From: Umbelopsis isabellina
Lineage: Eukaryota > Mucoromycota > Umbelopsidomycetes > Umbelopsidales > Umbelopsidaceae
DNA length: 64,000 nt
Direction: 5' to 3'
Assembly: GCA_016758905.1 (NCBI GenBank)
Contig: JAEPQZ010000013.1
Coordinates: 124,001-188,000 of the forward strand
Positions within the stretch are counted from its first letter, which is position 1, and each line of letters starts with the position of its first letter. The notes beneath the pieces were generated by a model. It was not told the DNA's origin, did not search any database, and saw nothing but the letters and a program-made list of their open reading frames with translations. Below are positions 44,653 through 57,900 of this stretch, piece by piece. The position numbers and the translations under genes were made by a program.

Positions 44653-47600
44653 ATGGAAGAACCACAATTGCTTCTATCGCAAGCGGCAAGTGCGTTGGAC
44701 GCTGGTAACACCAAGGTATATTCTGTTTGAGACTTTCAGAAAGTATTGGCCCCTGTGAATGTTTATCATCGCTAACATGCATGTTTACGCTCAGGATGCT
44801 TACTTGGGCTATATTGGTGCTATGGAACTCTCCTTGCATCGGCTCCGAGAGGCTAAATTCGTTCACCACTGTACGTATCAGCTGATTATACAATTATAAA
44901 GCGCAAAAGCAAGAACTTACAGTTTTATTGTCTTGATAGCAATGGTATCATATCCTACACACTATGAAGCACTAGTGTGTATGTTGAGGGAGAGTTTGGA
45001 TAGTTTAGATACTATTGTTTTAAAGCGTGGAAGATCATCGCCTACTTCCTCGCACAGTGTTTCCAATATCAACCACAACCATCGCACTGCATCTCCAACT
45101 TTAGAAAAAAAACGAAATATCAGTAAAACTTCGAATTTTCAGCATGGCAAGCAGCCAAGTCCAGGCGCGGACGAGGTAGATGAAACTCAGAGCATAGGTA
45201 GTGATCAGAGTTCACATACAAAGTCTCCGCCATTGAAACCACCTAAACCGAGCAGAATGCAAAAGCCAACTGTAGCACCGAAGCCTTTGTGGAAACCACC
45301 GCGATCAAACTCACCAGCCAACACGCAACCGCCCGCTGATTCCGATGATACAACATCTACACTTTCTCCACCATTTGTTCCCAAGACCCCCTCGCCAAAT
45401 ACCATTCATCCTATACCGAAACCAACTATTAAACGGCCAGTTCCGTTACCTCCAGCTATATCGACTTCAACGTCTTCATCTACCGCTGCAAGTAGTCTCA
45501 AATTGCCCAGTGCCATAGCAAAATCATCTGTAAAGCAACGGCCGAGGGCCAGCTCCGTCAGTTTTGCCGATCAATATGTTGAGTCCTCGGAGGAAAGTGA
45601 GCCACAACAGCCAACTACGCCAACGCAGGTCATAGATGACGACGACGACGACGACGATGATGATGATCTGGACGAAGAAGTTGATTTTGGACTCTCGGAA
45701 GGTAACTTATATCACACTTTTATATATTCACCTGGCAAAAACAATGCAATGATGTATGTTATGGGATTGACATAGTCTCATGTTAATAGATAGTAATACT
45801 CAAAGCTTGCTACGACGCAGCTCCTCACCAAATCTGTACAATCTGCGAGAGAAATCAGCGGCCATATCTTTATCAACTTCTCTGCCATCACGCTCTGTTC
45901 GACCCAAAACTATGGATGTAACGCGAGAGAGTACAGAAATTAGTACTATTCGGATTGTTGGGGAAGGTCATGTAGATCCGACGGATCTAGTGCCAGCTCA
46001 AACCAATCCAGGCGATTCTCTAGCACCGCCAAATTCATTTGGTGACCAGCCATCCGATTATGTGCCAAATATACCTGTGCCGCCTTTGTTAACCACCTAT
46101 CGTCAAATACAAGAGAAACTAAATAAGGTCGAAGGGAAATTGAGCAAGCTCAAGACTCAAAAGCAGCGAATGCTTAGGGACGATGAGATTGCATACAGCT
46201 CTGACTCTGATGAAGAGGATATACAAGTTTACACAACTGAAGAGTCACTTAATCAAGCAATATTTGAATATACTTCACTTACTGCAGAAACAAAAGATAC
46301 GCTGAACAAGGTTCGAACGCTCTACATGAGTGCAGCTACCGTACCGAGTGTCACGCAATTCCCTGCACATTTAATTGCCTATCAGTTGACCTTGATTGAA
46401 TCAGCTATCTTCGCCGAGATACCACCTGAATCTCTATTGACTCATTCAGCACGATCTCCTCATCCTCGCATCGTGGCTTCAACAGACTTTTTCAACTACA
46501 CCACTCGTTTTATAGAACATTCTATACTTTTGCAGCAAGAAGCAGCACATCGAGCTGAGCATGTGCATTTATGGGTCAAGGTTGCTGGAAAGTGCTTAGC
46601 GTTAAATAACTATCAGACTTTGAAAGCAATTGTCTCAGCGTTGGGTACTCCTCCAGTTCAAAGACTTAAAAGAACATGGGCATGCATCCCCAAAAAGAGC
46701 TTGGCTAAACTTGAGACTTTAGGACAACTTATGTCAGAAGCTAACAACTACGGCAACTATAGAGAACACATGGGTATGATTAACACGTCTGGAGAAGATA
46801 GAAGCTCAGCCATCAGCATCAAACCAGTACATATTCTCAAGCCGACAGTCCCATTCTTGGGTACATTCATTCATGACATGACTTATCTGCTGGCGGCTGT
46901 CAAGTCATTGCCCGATCCAACAGATGATCCGCGCATACAGGGCATTCTCTTATTTATGCATCAATTCCAAAGTGGACCCAAGTACCCCGAGATTCCACCT
47001 AGTGCTTATATCAAGTTATCACAAAAGCATTCATTCCGTCCAGCATCCATTACCAGTGCTTTACACCGCTCGTCGTCTTCAAAAACGAGGATGAGTAATA
47101 GCGTATTCTTCGGCGGTAGCAATGGTTCAGTTGTGGATGATTTCGATGTGGGTAAAGAGATAGAAGTACAGCAACAAATTATCACCCAATATATTCTCAT
47201 GCGCCCTTGGGTTAGTGAGAAAAATGTTGATGATCTCAGTCTGTTGAGAGAACCACCAAAACAACGCCGAGGATCCTCTCCAGGACATGCACGTACCAGG
47301 AGTGGAACCGGAAGCGGTACGTATAGCAGCTCAGGGCTCAGCACAAATGGATCTATCAGCCGATTCAGTACTGGGAACCTATCTGCCAACACGACAGCTA
47401 GCGGAAGTGGCTCTGATAGTAGACCTACTAGTACTGAAGAGGCTAACAACCACATCAGCGAGGAGTCCTCACCTACTGCAGCGGAGGGCAAACAGAGAGG
47501 AAGCTTTTGGTCGTTTACCAATCCCTTGCGGAAAACTAGTGACACCAGTCGATCTCATCTTGGATCTGTAGTGAGTAGGCGAAGTGTGAGCGATCTACGA

Positions 47601-48029
47601 ACCTCAGTGCCTGAAAGCGTCGGTGAAAACGTCGAATATGAGAAGGAAAATGAAATAGATGAAGATCTTGATAAGTTGGTGCCGCCTGCCAAACCAGAGG
47701 TTAATATAAGACCTGCGAGTGAAGGAAGCGTTTGGAAAGATGTAGCGGATCAAGCGGCTCGACAGCAACCGAAAGCTTATACATCAAAAGACGCACTGAG
47801 TATTATGCCATCCACACTCAAGACGTTCACACCACCAAAGCCGCCAAGCGTGCCTAAGGTACCGCCAAGGCAAATTCAAGAACTTTCTCCCCCAAAACCG
47901 CCTATTCGCCCTCTCGCACAGCCACCAAGCATTCCAACTCGTCATTCTAATGCTATTAGTGCGCACACGCGAAGTACAGAAGATGAACTGATGGCAGCCC
48001 TTGCCAAGCGGTATACAAGTGAGAACTAA
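44653..48029 (+). CDS. RasGEF (CDC25 domain) with N-terminal MIT-like helices
   Basis: Four exons (44653-44715, 44795-44870, 44940-45701, 45790-48029) give about 1046 residues. The N-terminus LLLSQAASALDAGNTKDAYL and GYIGAMELSLHRLREAKF resembles a MIT-type three-helix bundle. A Ser/Pro-rich linker with SH3-type ligands follows (PPLKPPKPSRMQKP, PVPLPPA), then an 11-residue Asp run. The CDC25 domain is at about residues 505-710: AHLIAYQLTLIESAIFAEIP, VHLWVKVAGKCLALNNYQTL, KAIVSALGTPPVQRLKRTW, NYREHMG and VPFLGTFIHDMTYLLA. It should load GTP on Ras or Rap GTPases. A long disordered C-terminal tail carries more proline motifs (KPPIRPLAQPPSIP). No RasGEF-N domain was clear. The partner GTPase is unknown. 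The three introns are phase 0 and 1 and consistent. Confidence 0.88.
45635..45667 (+). repeat. GAC/GAT trinucleotide run (11 Asp)
   Basis: An in-frame run of 11 Asp codons (GAC and GAT mixed) in the RasGEF linker. The change from GAC to GAT inside the run argues against very recent expansion. Confidence 0.9.
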
Positions 48030-49626
<1,597 letters not shown>

Positions 49627-49747
49627 ACGGAAACACGTTTGTTTTGTGTTTTCTCCCCGCAAAACTCAAAAAATAAAATTTTGTATTTTTCCCGCGAAAT
49701 CGCATTGTTCGCGCGCATTCCCTTTTTCTTCTTCTCAAATAATAACA

Positions 49748-50449
49748 ATGATCTCGGTAGAAACACTCTCTTATCAACAATTAGCAAAAGTATTTGACCA
49801 TGCTATTCTTAAACCAGAACAGACCAAAGACGATGTTGTAACTGGATGCGAATTGGCCAAAAAATACGATGTCAAGTCAGTTTGTGTCAAACCTTGCGAC
49901 GTCAAGCAAGCTTCCGAGTTGCTGGCTGGTTCTGATGTTCTAGTTGGTACTGTTATCAGTTTCCCCCATGGAAACTCCCCAACCAGTGCTAAGGTAGCTG
50001 AATCTTTGCAAGCTGTCGAAGATGGCGCCATTGAATTGGACGTTGTCCTCAACATTGGACATCTCAAGTCAGGTTCTCACGATGAGGTGGAGAACGAACT
50101 CCGCGAAGTAATCACTAAGAGCAAGGCCAAGAACCCTAAGGTGATCTTCAAGATTATCTTCGAGAATGCTTATTTGACCAAGGAAGAGATTGCTACTGCC
50201 TGCAAGATCAGTGAACGTGCTGGTGCTGAGTTCGTCAAGACCTCTACTGGTTTCGCCAAATCTGGCCATACCATTGAAGACTTGAAGCTCATGCGTCAGA
50301 ATGTTTCCAGTCATATTGAAGTCAAGGCTTCTGGCGGTATCAAGACTTTGGATCAAGTTGTAGCCATTTTGAATACTGGCACTACCCGATGTGGATCATC
50401 TTCCACCGACCAAATTCTTGAAGAATTTAAAAAGGCAAAGGGTTTGTAA
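49748..50449 (+). CDS. DERA: deoxyribose-phosphate aldolase
   Basis: A single exon of 233 residues, starting MISVETLSYQQLAKVFDHAI. Motifs: DHAILKPEQTKDDVVTGCEL, KSVCVKPCDV, VGTVISFPHGNSPTSAK, GAIELDVVLNIGHLKSGS, KVIFKIIFENAYLTKEEI, GAEFVKTSTGFAKSGHT and VKASGGIKTLDQVVAIL. The Asp of ELDVV, the Lys of FKIIFE (Schiff base) and the Lys of KTSTGF are the DERA catalytic residues. It cleaves 2-deoxyribose-5-phosphate to glyceraldehyde-3-phosphate and acetaldehyde in deoxynucleoside breakdown. The size and lack of introns are like bacterial DeoC; the window's other genes are mostly intron-rich, so transfer or retention of a compact gene are both possible. The open frame continues upstream to 49427 inside ADK1, but that stretch is an out-of-frame shadow. 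Confidence 0.95.
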   Translation: MISVETLSYQQLAKVFDHAILKPEQTKDDVVTGCELAKKYDVKSVCVKPCDVKQASELLAGSDVLVGTVISFPHGNSPTSAKVAESLQAVEDGAIELDVVLNIGHLKSGSHDEVENELREVITKSKAKNPKVIFKIIFENAYLTKEEIATACKISERAGAEFVKTSTGFAKSGHTIEDLKLMRQNVSSHIEVKASGGIKTLDQVVAILNTGTTRCGSSSTDQILEEFKKAKGL

Positions 50450-50574
50450 ACGGGACAGAGTTTATTATATACTCCTCATTGATCCTAGATATCTCATCAA
50501 TTGTAAGCTAGATGTTGACGAAAGATAATTAAAAAATGACTATTTGTTCATGTTTAGAATGTTGAGAATTTTAT

Positions 50575-52773
50575 TTATTCATCTGGCTTTCGAACCTCGG
50601 GGAGAGTAAATGGGATGCGTTTCGGAGTAGCAGGACGTGCAGGTGTAGCTGGTCTTACAGGTGTAGATGTACCAGATATACATCCAGTGTTACCAAACTC
50701 TTCGACCTCTTGATCTTGGTCATATGCTGTACTATCTGATCCACCGTTGTTCTCATGTCGCTGCACCCACTCCTGAATACCATTGGCACCTGCTATTGGG
50801 TTATTCTTCTGGCCCATCAGATATCCTTGTAAATGTGCCATGCTGAATCTTTTTTCCGGGATATGAGATGAAAACTCCTTGGATAGCTTAAGCGCATCCT
50901 GAGTCGGCAATCCTGGGTAAAATTTCCTGAACAGTTCTGCTGCTTGAGCTTGTGAAGCGTTCTCAAACAATATGCGAACATCGATACGACCTACGAAAAC
51001 ATGTCAACTAATATTACATTAATCGAAAGCAACATTACTCTTACTGACCTGGGCGGATCAGTGCCGGATCGAGTCTTTCAATATGGCTATCAAGTAGAAT
51101 TCGTTACCATCAATTAAAAAAAGCAAACACTATATGATCTGCAAAACATGAAACTTTTTCTTACTTGGTAGTCATACAAAGAATACGCCCTTCTTGTGCC
51201 GCTACACCGTCAATGGCATTAAGCAGCCCTGCAATTAAAAAGATATCAGATAAAACTCAAATCATATCATATCTCATATGTTACTCATAGTATGACAATG
51301 GATTTACCAGAAAAGGTAACTGAGGAGTTGGCAGATCCTTGAGTCCGCTGTACAAATGCTGAATCGACGTCTTCTATGAGCAGTAAACATCTGGAAAATG
51401 TTTAATGAATGATCACCTCTTTTTCACTCCCACGCATATTCTTTTACCTGCTGGGTGTATCGCTTACTAATTCACCAAGTGTATCATCCGTTAAACTCTT
51501 GTTACTCAAATTCACAACATATATGTTCAGACCCAGTTCACCGGCCAATGAGTGAATCATACTAGACTTGCCGGAGCCCGGCTGTCCATAGAGCAAATAT
51601 CCTCTTCTATATGGTAAGCCTCTCTCTGCATAAAAGTTCTCGGATTCCAAAAACTCTTTAGCATCGTTCACAAGTCGATCTTTGACTGTGTGCGAGATTA
51701 CAATAGTGCTCAAAGGACGCTTTAGCCGAGAACGTGTTCGTCTCCATGCGCCATATTGATCTGCAGATGATTAATAATAAGCGTTACGATTCAACTGAAA
51801 AACTACTACCATGTTTTAAACATCTGAGTAGTCCTACCTGCTGCAAATACGACTGTTCGACTTTTGTCTCTCTCTATGAACAAAGTTCTTGCTTCCAAGA
51901 CCAAGTTGTGAAGCGGAGCTCTGGATCTACCAAAAGTGCTGATAGAAATTCGTTCAGCCGGTCCATTAGACTGACCTCCCGCTGCGGCTACAGATGGAGA
52001 TGGTCTTTCTCTATTAAGCCACATGAACCTATTTTTATGCCTTAATATGTGCAGTCCTAGTCCGAGGTGTTAGCAAATAATGCGAAGACGAAGCTGCGAA
52101 AACCTTGTTGCTACACACCATGTGCGGGTAGAAAGTACACTGCTGGTGCAGTAGAATCCAAGCCCTCTCCTGGGAGTCTTTGTGCGCCACGAGAAATGAC
52201 AGTAGACACGGAAAACTGTGTAGCTACATTACTATACGGGTGTTCATTCAACCAATTGAGGATCCAGCTATTGAAACCCATTTGCTCAAGTTAACATCAC
52301 TACTCAATATATATCCAAGTTAACAATTCCCTCATACCTGTAGGATTCGTCCCGGCTATCAAAGTTTGCCGTCACAATCACACGCTTTTTCACATAATCA
52401 ACAAAATAGCCGCCGAAATATCGAAACCCAGCGAGAAAACCTGTTGACGCTATGTTAGCACAACAGGAATGAGATGGTAGCAGTTGCATTTTTCACTGAC
52501 TAACCTCCAATAACCGCTAACTGTAGACCTCCGGTTGCAAACCTAGTTTATGAGAGTTAGTTTGAGTTTATTGAACATTTATGCACCAACCAACACTAAA
52601 GTAGTGACTCACTCCCCCATTCCAAGGTGCTGCGCAATGTTAGAAACAATGCCTCCTACTGTATCTTGAGAGCCCACAGCATCAGGAACTGACGAGTATG
52701 ACCTAGACAAAGTGTTTGCATTCTTTACTACGAGTCCCAGTTGGGATGTCAGTAGTGCTTGTCGTGGATGCAT
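50575..52773 (-). CDS. BCS1: mitochondrial AAA chaperone Bcs1-like
   Basis: About eleven exons starting at 52773 (MHPRQALLTSQLGLVVKNAN), about 500 residues. The N-terminal part has a membrane segment (FATGGLQLAVIGGFLAGFRY) followed by a Bcs1-specific domain (WILNWLNEHPYSNVATQFSV, LPAHG, HKNRFMWLNRERP). The AAA module then reads GYLLYGQPGSGKSSMIHSLA (Walker A), CLLLIEDVDSAF (Walker B), GLLNAIDGVAAQEGRILCMT, TTNHIERLDPALIRPGRID. It ends in a low-complexity Thr/Pro/Ala tail (PVRPATPARPATPKR). Bcs1 inserts the Rieske iron-sulfur protein into respiratory complex III. The tail is longer than usual, and the exact substrate of this copy is not proven. It diverges from RAD26 over 137 bp. Confidence 0.9.
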
Positions 52774-52910
52774 GAGGGGACACTCTACGAGAATCGCAGT
52801 CCCAAAAACCGTCGAATTTCAAGCGTCATTGTTACCGCAGTCTTTGGTGCCTCTTGTTCCCCGAACCACCGTCAGTAATAGACAGCTATACGGTACCGGT
52901 AATAAGCAAT
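52774..52910. promoter_or_regulatory. bidirectional promoter BCS1/RAD26
   Basis: Only 137 bp separates the divergent ATGs of BCS1 and RAD26, so both must use the same promoter space. It contains GC-containing boxes but no clear TATA box. Confidence 0.5.
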
Positions 52911-55900
52911 ATGTCGGAAAATTCTAATCCTTCGGCACAAGTCTCGAATGCGACCTTTTCGAATTCCTTGACAGATCAGGTTTCTAATGACCAGATCGCA
53001 AGCTCCGATAATGGAGGTGAACTGCAGGAACTGGGGGTGGATTTCGTGGATCAAAATGTGCTGGAGAGGGAGCTCATGGCAAAGGTAGTGGAATGAAACA
53101 TTAAGAGAGAAACCACACTGAGTTAACCACGTTGACCCAGGCCGATAAAGCTATCAATGCCCGTGAAGATGAGCTAGATGAAAAGCGACTAGTAAAGACA
53201 GCAAAAGAAATTGAGTATGTATATGCAAAGATATTTGAGGTGGCTCTGGATCGAGATGCTGCAGAGAATGTTATTTATTAATAATTCCATTAGTGCTGCT
53301 CAAAAGCTGCTTAGATCTTTAAAAAATCGGATGAATGAAAAGACTATGAGTACATTTGAAAAGGATAGAGTGTTGGCTAAAATCAATGAGCAAGCAGTCC
53401 GACTCCGCAATGCGAAGAAAGATGAACGAGAGATAAAAGAGAGAATGGCAGATCGTGAGAAGTTGGCCAGAAGTACCAATTCTCAAGGTAGGATACTGTT
53501 GTCATATTTACTGCAAACAACAGTGCTTTAGTCATGAACAAATTTCTATTGTCTAGCTATACATGAAAACCAACGTGGAGTGAATGAATCAGAGAGGGAG
53601 TTTTTGATTCGCACGGGAAAAATTACACCTTTTGCGAGAATGTCTGGTCTAGAAAAGTCCCAGAATGCTGTAGATGAAGAAACGAACCTCACTGAAAAAG
53701 CGATAGAGACTACTCTAAGTGATCGATCACATCGAGATTTGCGAAGGAAATCATATCAAGATTTTCTACCTAAGCCAAGTACAGTAGCCAAGGTTTCCAT
53801 ACAAAATAGATCAACGAAACGGAAGCGGCGAAGGTCGTCAACATCTCTACCGAGCAACCATAGTAGTGACTCCGAGTTCGACCCTGAGAAAGCCAGTGAT
53901 GTAGAGGATGATGAAGAGTTAATGGATATAGACGAGAAGAAGGAACCTCTGATAGAGGAAGATATTCTAAATGATGACATAGACGAGAGTAGCACAGGTC
54001 TGCAGGACGGGCAAGTTGCTGCCATTAATGATGATGGTATAGAAGCCAACTTTCAGGTAAATGCATGCTCTATACTCTCATCTACCATGATTATGAAGTG
54101 GTTAACACAATACCCCAGGATCGTGTGTACCGATGGAGCCTGAGCAGGCAATTATTGCGCTACAAACTACAACATGTGAGTCTTGATTATCAGTGTACTT
54201 TTTCTCTCGAACGATACTGATATGGATTATACGGAACAGCCAGAGGCCAATGATATGACAAGCCAGGAACTGGAAGAGGCGGTATTTGCAAACGAAGACT
54301 TTGACGTCGAGTCGGAAATATATAAACCGCATCCAGTCATTGAAGATGTTGCATTTGAAGGAGATATACGTATACCGGGAGAGCTTTATAATGACCTTTT
54401 CGACTATCAAAAAACATGTGTTCAATGGCTATGGGAGCTGTATTGCCAAGAAGCGGGAGGAATCATTGGTGATGAGATGGGCTTAGGGAAAACGATTCAA
54501 ATCATCGCCTTTGTCGCGGGTCTACATCATTCGCGAATGCTTGGTCCAGATAGACCAGTTCTCGTTGTGTGTCCGGCTACTGTTTTGAAGCAGTGGGTTA
54601 AAGAGTTCCATCGATGGTGGCCACCTGTCAGAGTTGCTATCTTACATTCAAGTGGGAGCGGCCTTCGTTATGCTTATCATAGTGATCAGGATATTGAGGA
54701 TCAAGATGAAGAAATGTTGAGAAATTTTCATATTGACGAAGCAGATGGTGATGACGAGCGCTATATGGATAGACGTGCAAAAGGAAAAGGTGCTGGAAAA
54801 GTAACAAAATCCAGGATAAGCATCCTGACAACGAAGACAGGACGTAATGCTGCTGCTCTAGTTGATAGGGTCTATCAAACTGGTATGTGAGTCTCATACT
54901 AAAAGTCAAAGAGCAAAGTAATTGACATATCGACATATTGTTGTAGGTGGAGTGATTGTGACAACGTTTGCCGGTGTCAGGACTTATCGTGAGATTCTTG
55001 TTCGACGAAAATGGGGTTATGTTGTTCTAGATGAGGGTCACAAGATACGTAACCCAGATTCAGAAGTGACTCTAGCATGCAAGCAGCTCAAGGTACCATA
55101 TCACTGGTATATTTTGAAACATTGACAGTCAATTAATCAGTTTTCGTACCAGACTCCACATAGAATGATTCTATCTGGCACACCCATACAGAATAATCTG
55201 ACGGAGCTTTGGTCATTGTTTGACTTCGTATTCCCTGGTAGATTAGGAGTAAGTTGTCTTAACAGCCACAGGTATTATCCAAATTCAATTTCATTAACAT
55301 CAGCACAGACGCTTCCAGTGTTCCAATCACAATTCTCAATCCCCATCAATATTGGTGGCTATGCCAATGCTACTAACGTCCAAGTACAGACAGCTTACAA
55401 ATGTGCTTGCGTACTCCGTGATCTGATCAACCCGTACTTATTACGACGTATGAAAGCTGACGTTGCGGCGGATTTACCGAAGAAAAGTGAACAAGTAAGA
55501 GAATTTTGCAAACTAGAAGTAGGATGCGCTTTGTAGCTAAATGAATTTTAGGTCTTGTTTTGTAAGCTGACACCATCTCAGCGACGAGCATACGAAGATT
55601 TTATTAATTCCAAAGACATGGAGTCAATTATGATCGGACGACGACAAGTTTTGTTCGGCATTGATATTGTTCGCAAGATTTGCAATCACCCCGATATCCT
55701 AAATCGAGACAGGGCCGATGAGGTAAAGTTCACACCATCAGGTTTCTATTTAAACAAACATATAGTAATATGAGACTAATATAATGTATGGATATAGATC
55801 GAAAATTTTGGCGATCCAGAGAAAAGTGGAAAAATGGTAGTAGTAAGAGCACTACTAGCTCTGTGGAAGAAGGAGGGACATCGTGTATTGCTCTTTAGTC

Positions 55901-57649
55901 AGACAAGGCAAATGCTAGATATACTCGAATTAATGATCCGGAATCTAGGACACAAGTATCTTCGAATGGATGGAACTACGGCGATCCAAAACCGAATGTC
56001 TATGGTGGATCAGTACAACGCCAACAGCGATATTTTCGTGTTTCTGCTGACAACCAAAGTGGGAGGTCTTGGATTAAATCTCACAGGCGCCGACAGAGTC
56101 ATCATATTTGATCCAGACTGGGTAAGAGAGCGACTTGCAGGACAGTGTCATAAGTAATGCATTCTAATGCATTGTGTTTTCTTTTTCACGAATTCGTAGA
56201 ACCCTTCCACAGATGTCCAAGCTCGAGAGAGAGCTTGGCGATTGGGCCAAAAGCGTAGCGTCACCATTTACCGATTAATGACCAGTGGAACAATTGAAGA
56301 GAAAATCTATCATAGACAGATTTTCAAGCAATTCTTAACTAACAAAATCTTGAAAGACCCAAAACAGAAAAGATTTTTTGATGCGAGTAATCTACAAAAT
56401 TTGTTCACTTTGTCAGCGGATGATGCTACAGGCACGGAAACGGGAGACCTTTTCAAAGATTCCGAAGTGACAGCTAGCTCCTCCAAGAAAAAGAAAAGAT
56501 CAAAGAAGAAGGCTGCCACTAACGATGATGATATAGAAAATCTACAAGCTCTGGAGGGATTCAGCAAGTTGGAGAAATTGTATGCTTCTTGATATGCAGT
56601 ATATGTAGTATGGTAAAAGCGTTTGATATTAACCGGCACGTCTAGCAGTAATAATGAAGCAGACGACAATAATGGGAGCGAACAAGATAGCGATAATGAA
56701 AATGACGATAATATTCTTAACAGTCTATTTGAGATGACTGGCATACAAAGTGCTATACAACACGATCAAATTGTCGATTCCGCGGGGCAAGAGAGAATGA
56801 TTGTTGACCGGGAAGGTATATATAATGATACGCATTGGGTTGTGATATGTTGATTGCTAACAGCAATCGTCTGTTTAGCTTCACGCGTCGCGGAGAGAGC
56901 GGCTGAAGCATTGAAAGAATCTCGGCGAAGACTACATAGATCTGAAATCGGCACTCCAACTTGGACAGGTCGCTCAGGTTTGTGTTGTCTTTCGTTTTTC
57001 GATTTCAGCTAGCGTGTCGATCTCAAGTAACTTTGTCACTTACATTTTGATTGTCTGCCTTAAAGGTTCCGCTGGTGCTCCACGAAGACCTGAACCCAGT
57101 TCATCCACCCCACCGCCAAGATTCGGCTCCAAGGTTCGGCCAGCAACAACAGCGCAAAGACCATCCAGCGCTTCCCCAAGTGGATCTCCGAGATTTGGAA
57201 GTGGAACAGTCTCTGGGTTCAAGCCACTTGCTAGAAATCGTGGACCAATAGCCAGCTCAGGCGATATCCTGTCACAGATGAAAGAGAGAAAGGCATTGGA
57301 GCAAGAATCTGTATCTTCCACCACAAGCGATCACATCAGCTGTAAGTTATATTGTATTCATACAAATTCTAAATTCCGGATTCTTACGCAATATCTCTTA
57401 TTAGCGCCGGACATTTTGCTCAACGACATGAATCGAGAAGGCTTGATTGTGAAGATTCGAGATTATCTACATAACCATGGAGGAATTGCTTCAAGTGCTG
57501 ACATCATCAACAACTTACAGCTAAATATACCTAAAGAGCAGGTTGTAGTTTTTCGTAAAATGCTACAAGCAATAGCAAAATTTGAGCGCGACGAAGGGGA
57601 TGAGCAACCTGGCCGTGGAATGTGGATCCTGCGAGAAGAATACTATTAG
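52911..57649 (+). CDS. RAD26: transcription-coupled repair ATPase Rad26/CSB (ERCC6)
   Basis: About fifteen exons, roughly 1100-1150 residues, starting [21 protein letters not shown] charged N-terminal region includes [14 protein letters not shown] and [20 protein letters not shown]. The SNF2 ATPase follows: [20 protein letters not shown] (motif I), [20 protein letters not shown] (motif II, DEGH typical of CSB), [20 protein letters not shown] (motif III), [40 protein letters not shown] and [20 protein letters not shown] (motifs IV-VI). The C-terminal tail ends with a winged-helix or ubiquitin-binding-like fold ([20 protein letters not shown]), matching CSB. Rad26 frees stalled RNA polymerase II for repair. 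The intron near 56576 keeps phase 2 and removes a short stop. Confidence 0.94.
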
Positions 57650-57900
57650 TAAATTGTTCCTTCAAGTGGTTGGGGCAAAACATTCATACTGTAAATACAA
57701 TTTCCTTAACTCACTGCTTACCAAAAACATACCATCACTATACACAACTTAATATTTAAAAGCTGAGAGTAATAAATATCGCGTTTCACAAAGCAGTCTG
57801 CAATATCGCGTCCCAGCGCGCGCGTAAAATCCAAAAATTAAGAACCGTCACAGAACGTCAGTTGTTGGACGCTTGTTCCTTGAATACTGCAACCTGAAAA
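57650..57900. other. spacer between RAD26 and the ATR gene
   Basis: A 251 bp spacer between two tandem plus-strand genes. A GC-rich patch (about 57810-57830) with GCGCGCG could be a core promoter feature. No other signal. Confidence 0.35.

Noticed and set aside
47006-47545. 179-codon minus-strand frame
   Set aside because: Antisense shadow of the RasGEF exon; hydrophobic and Leu/Ser-rich as expected from complementing Ser/Arg-rich coding sequence.
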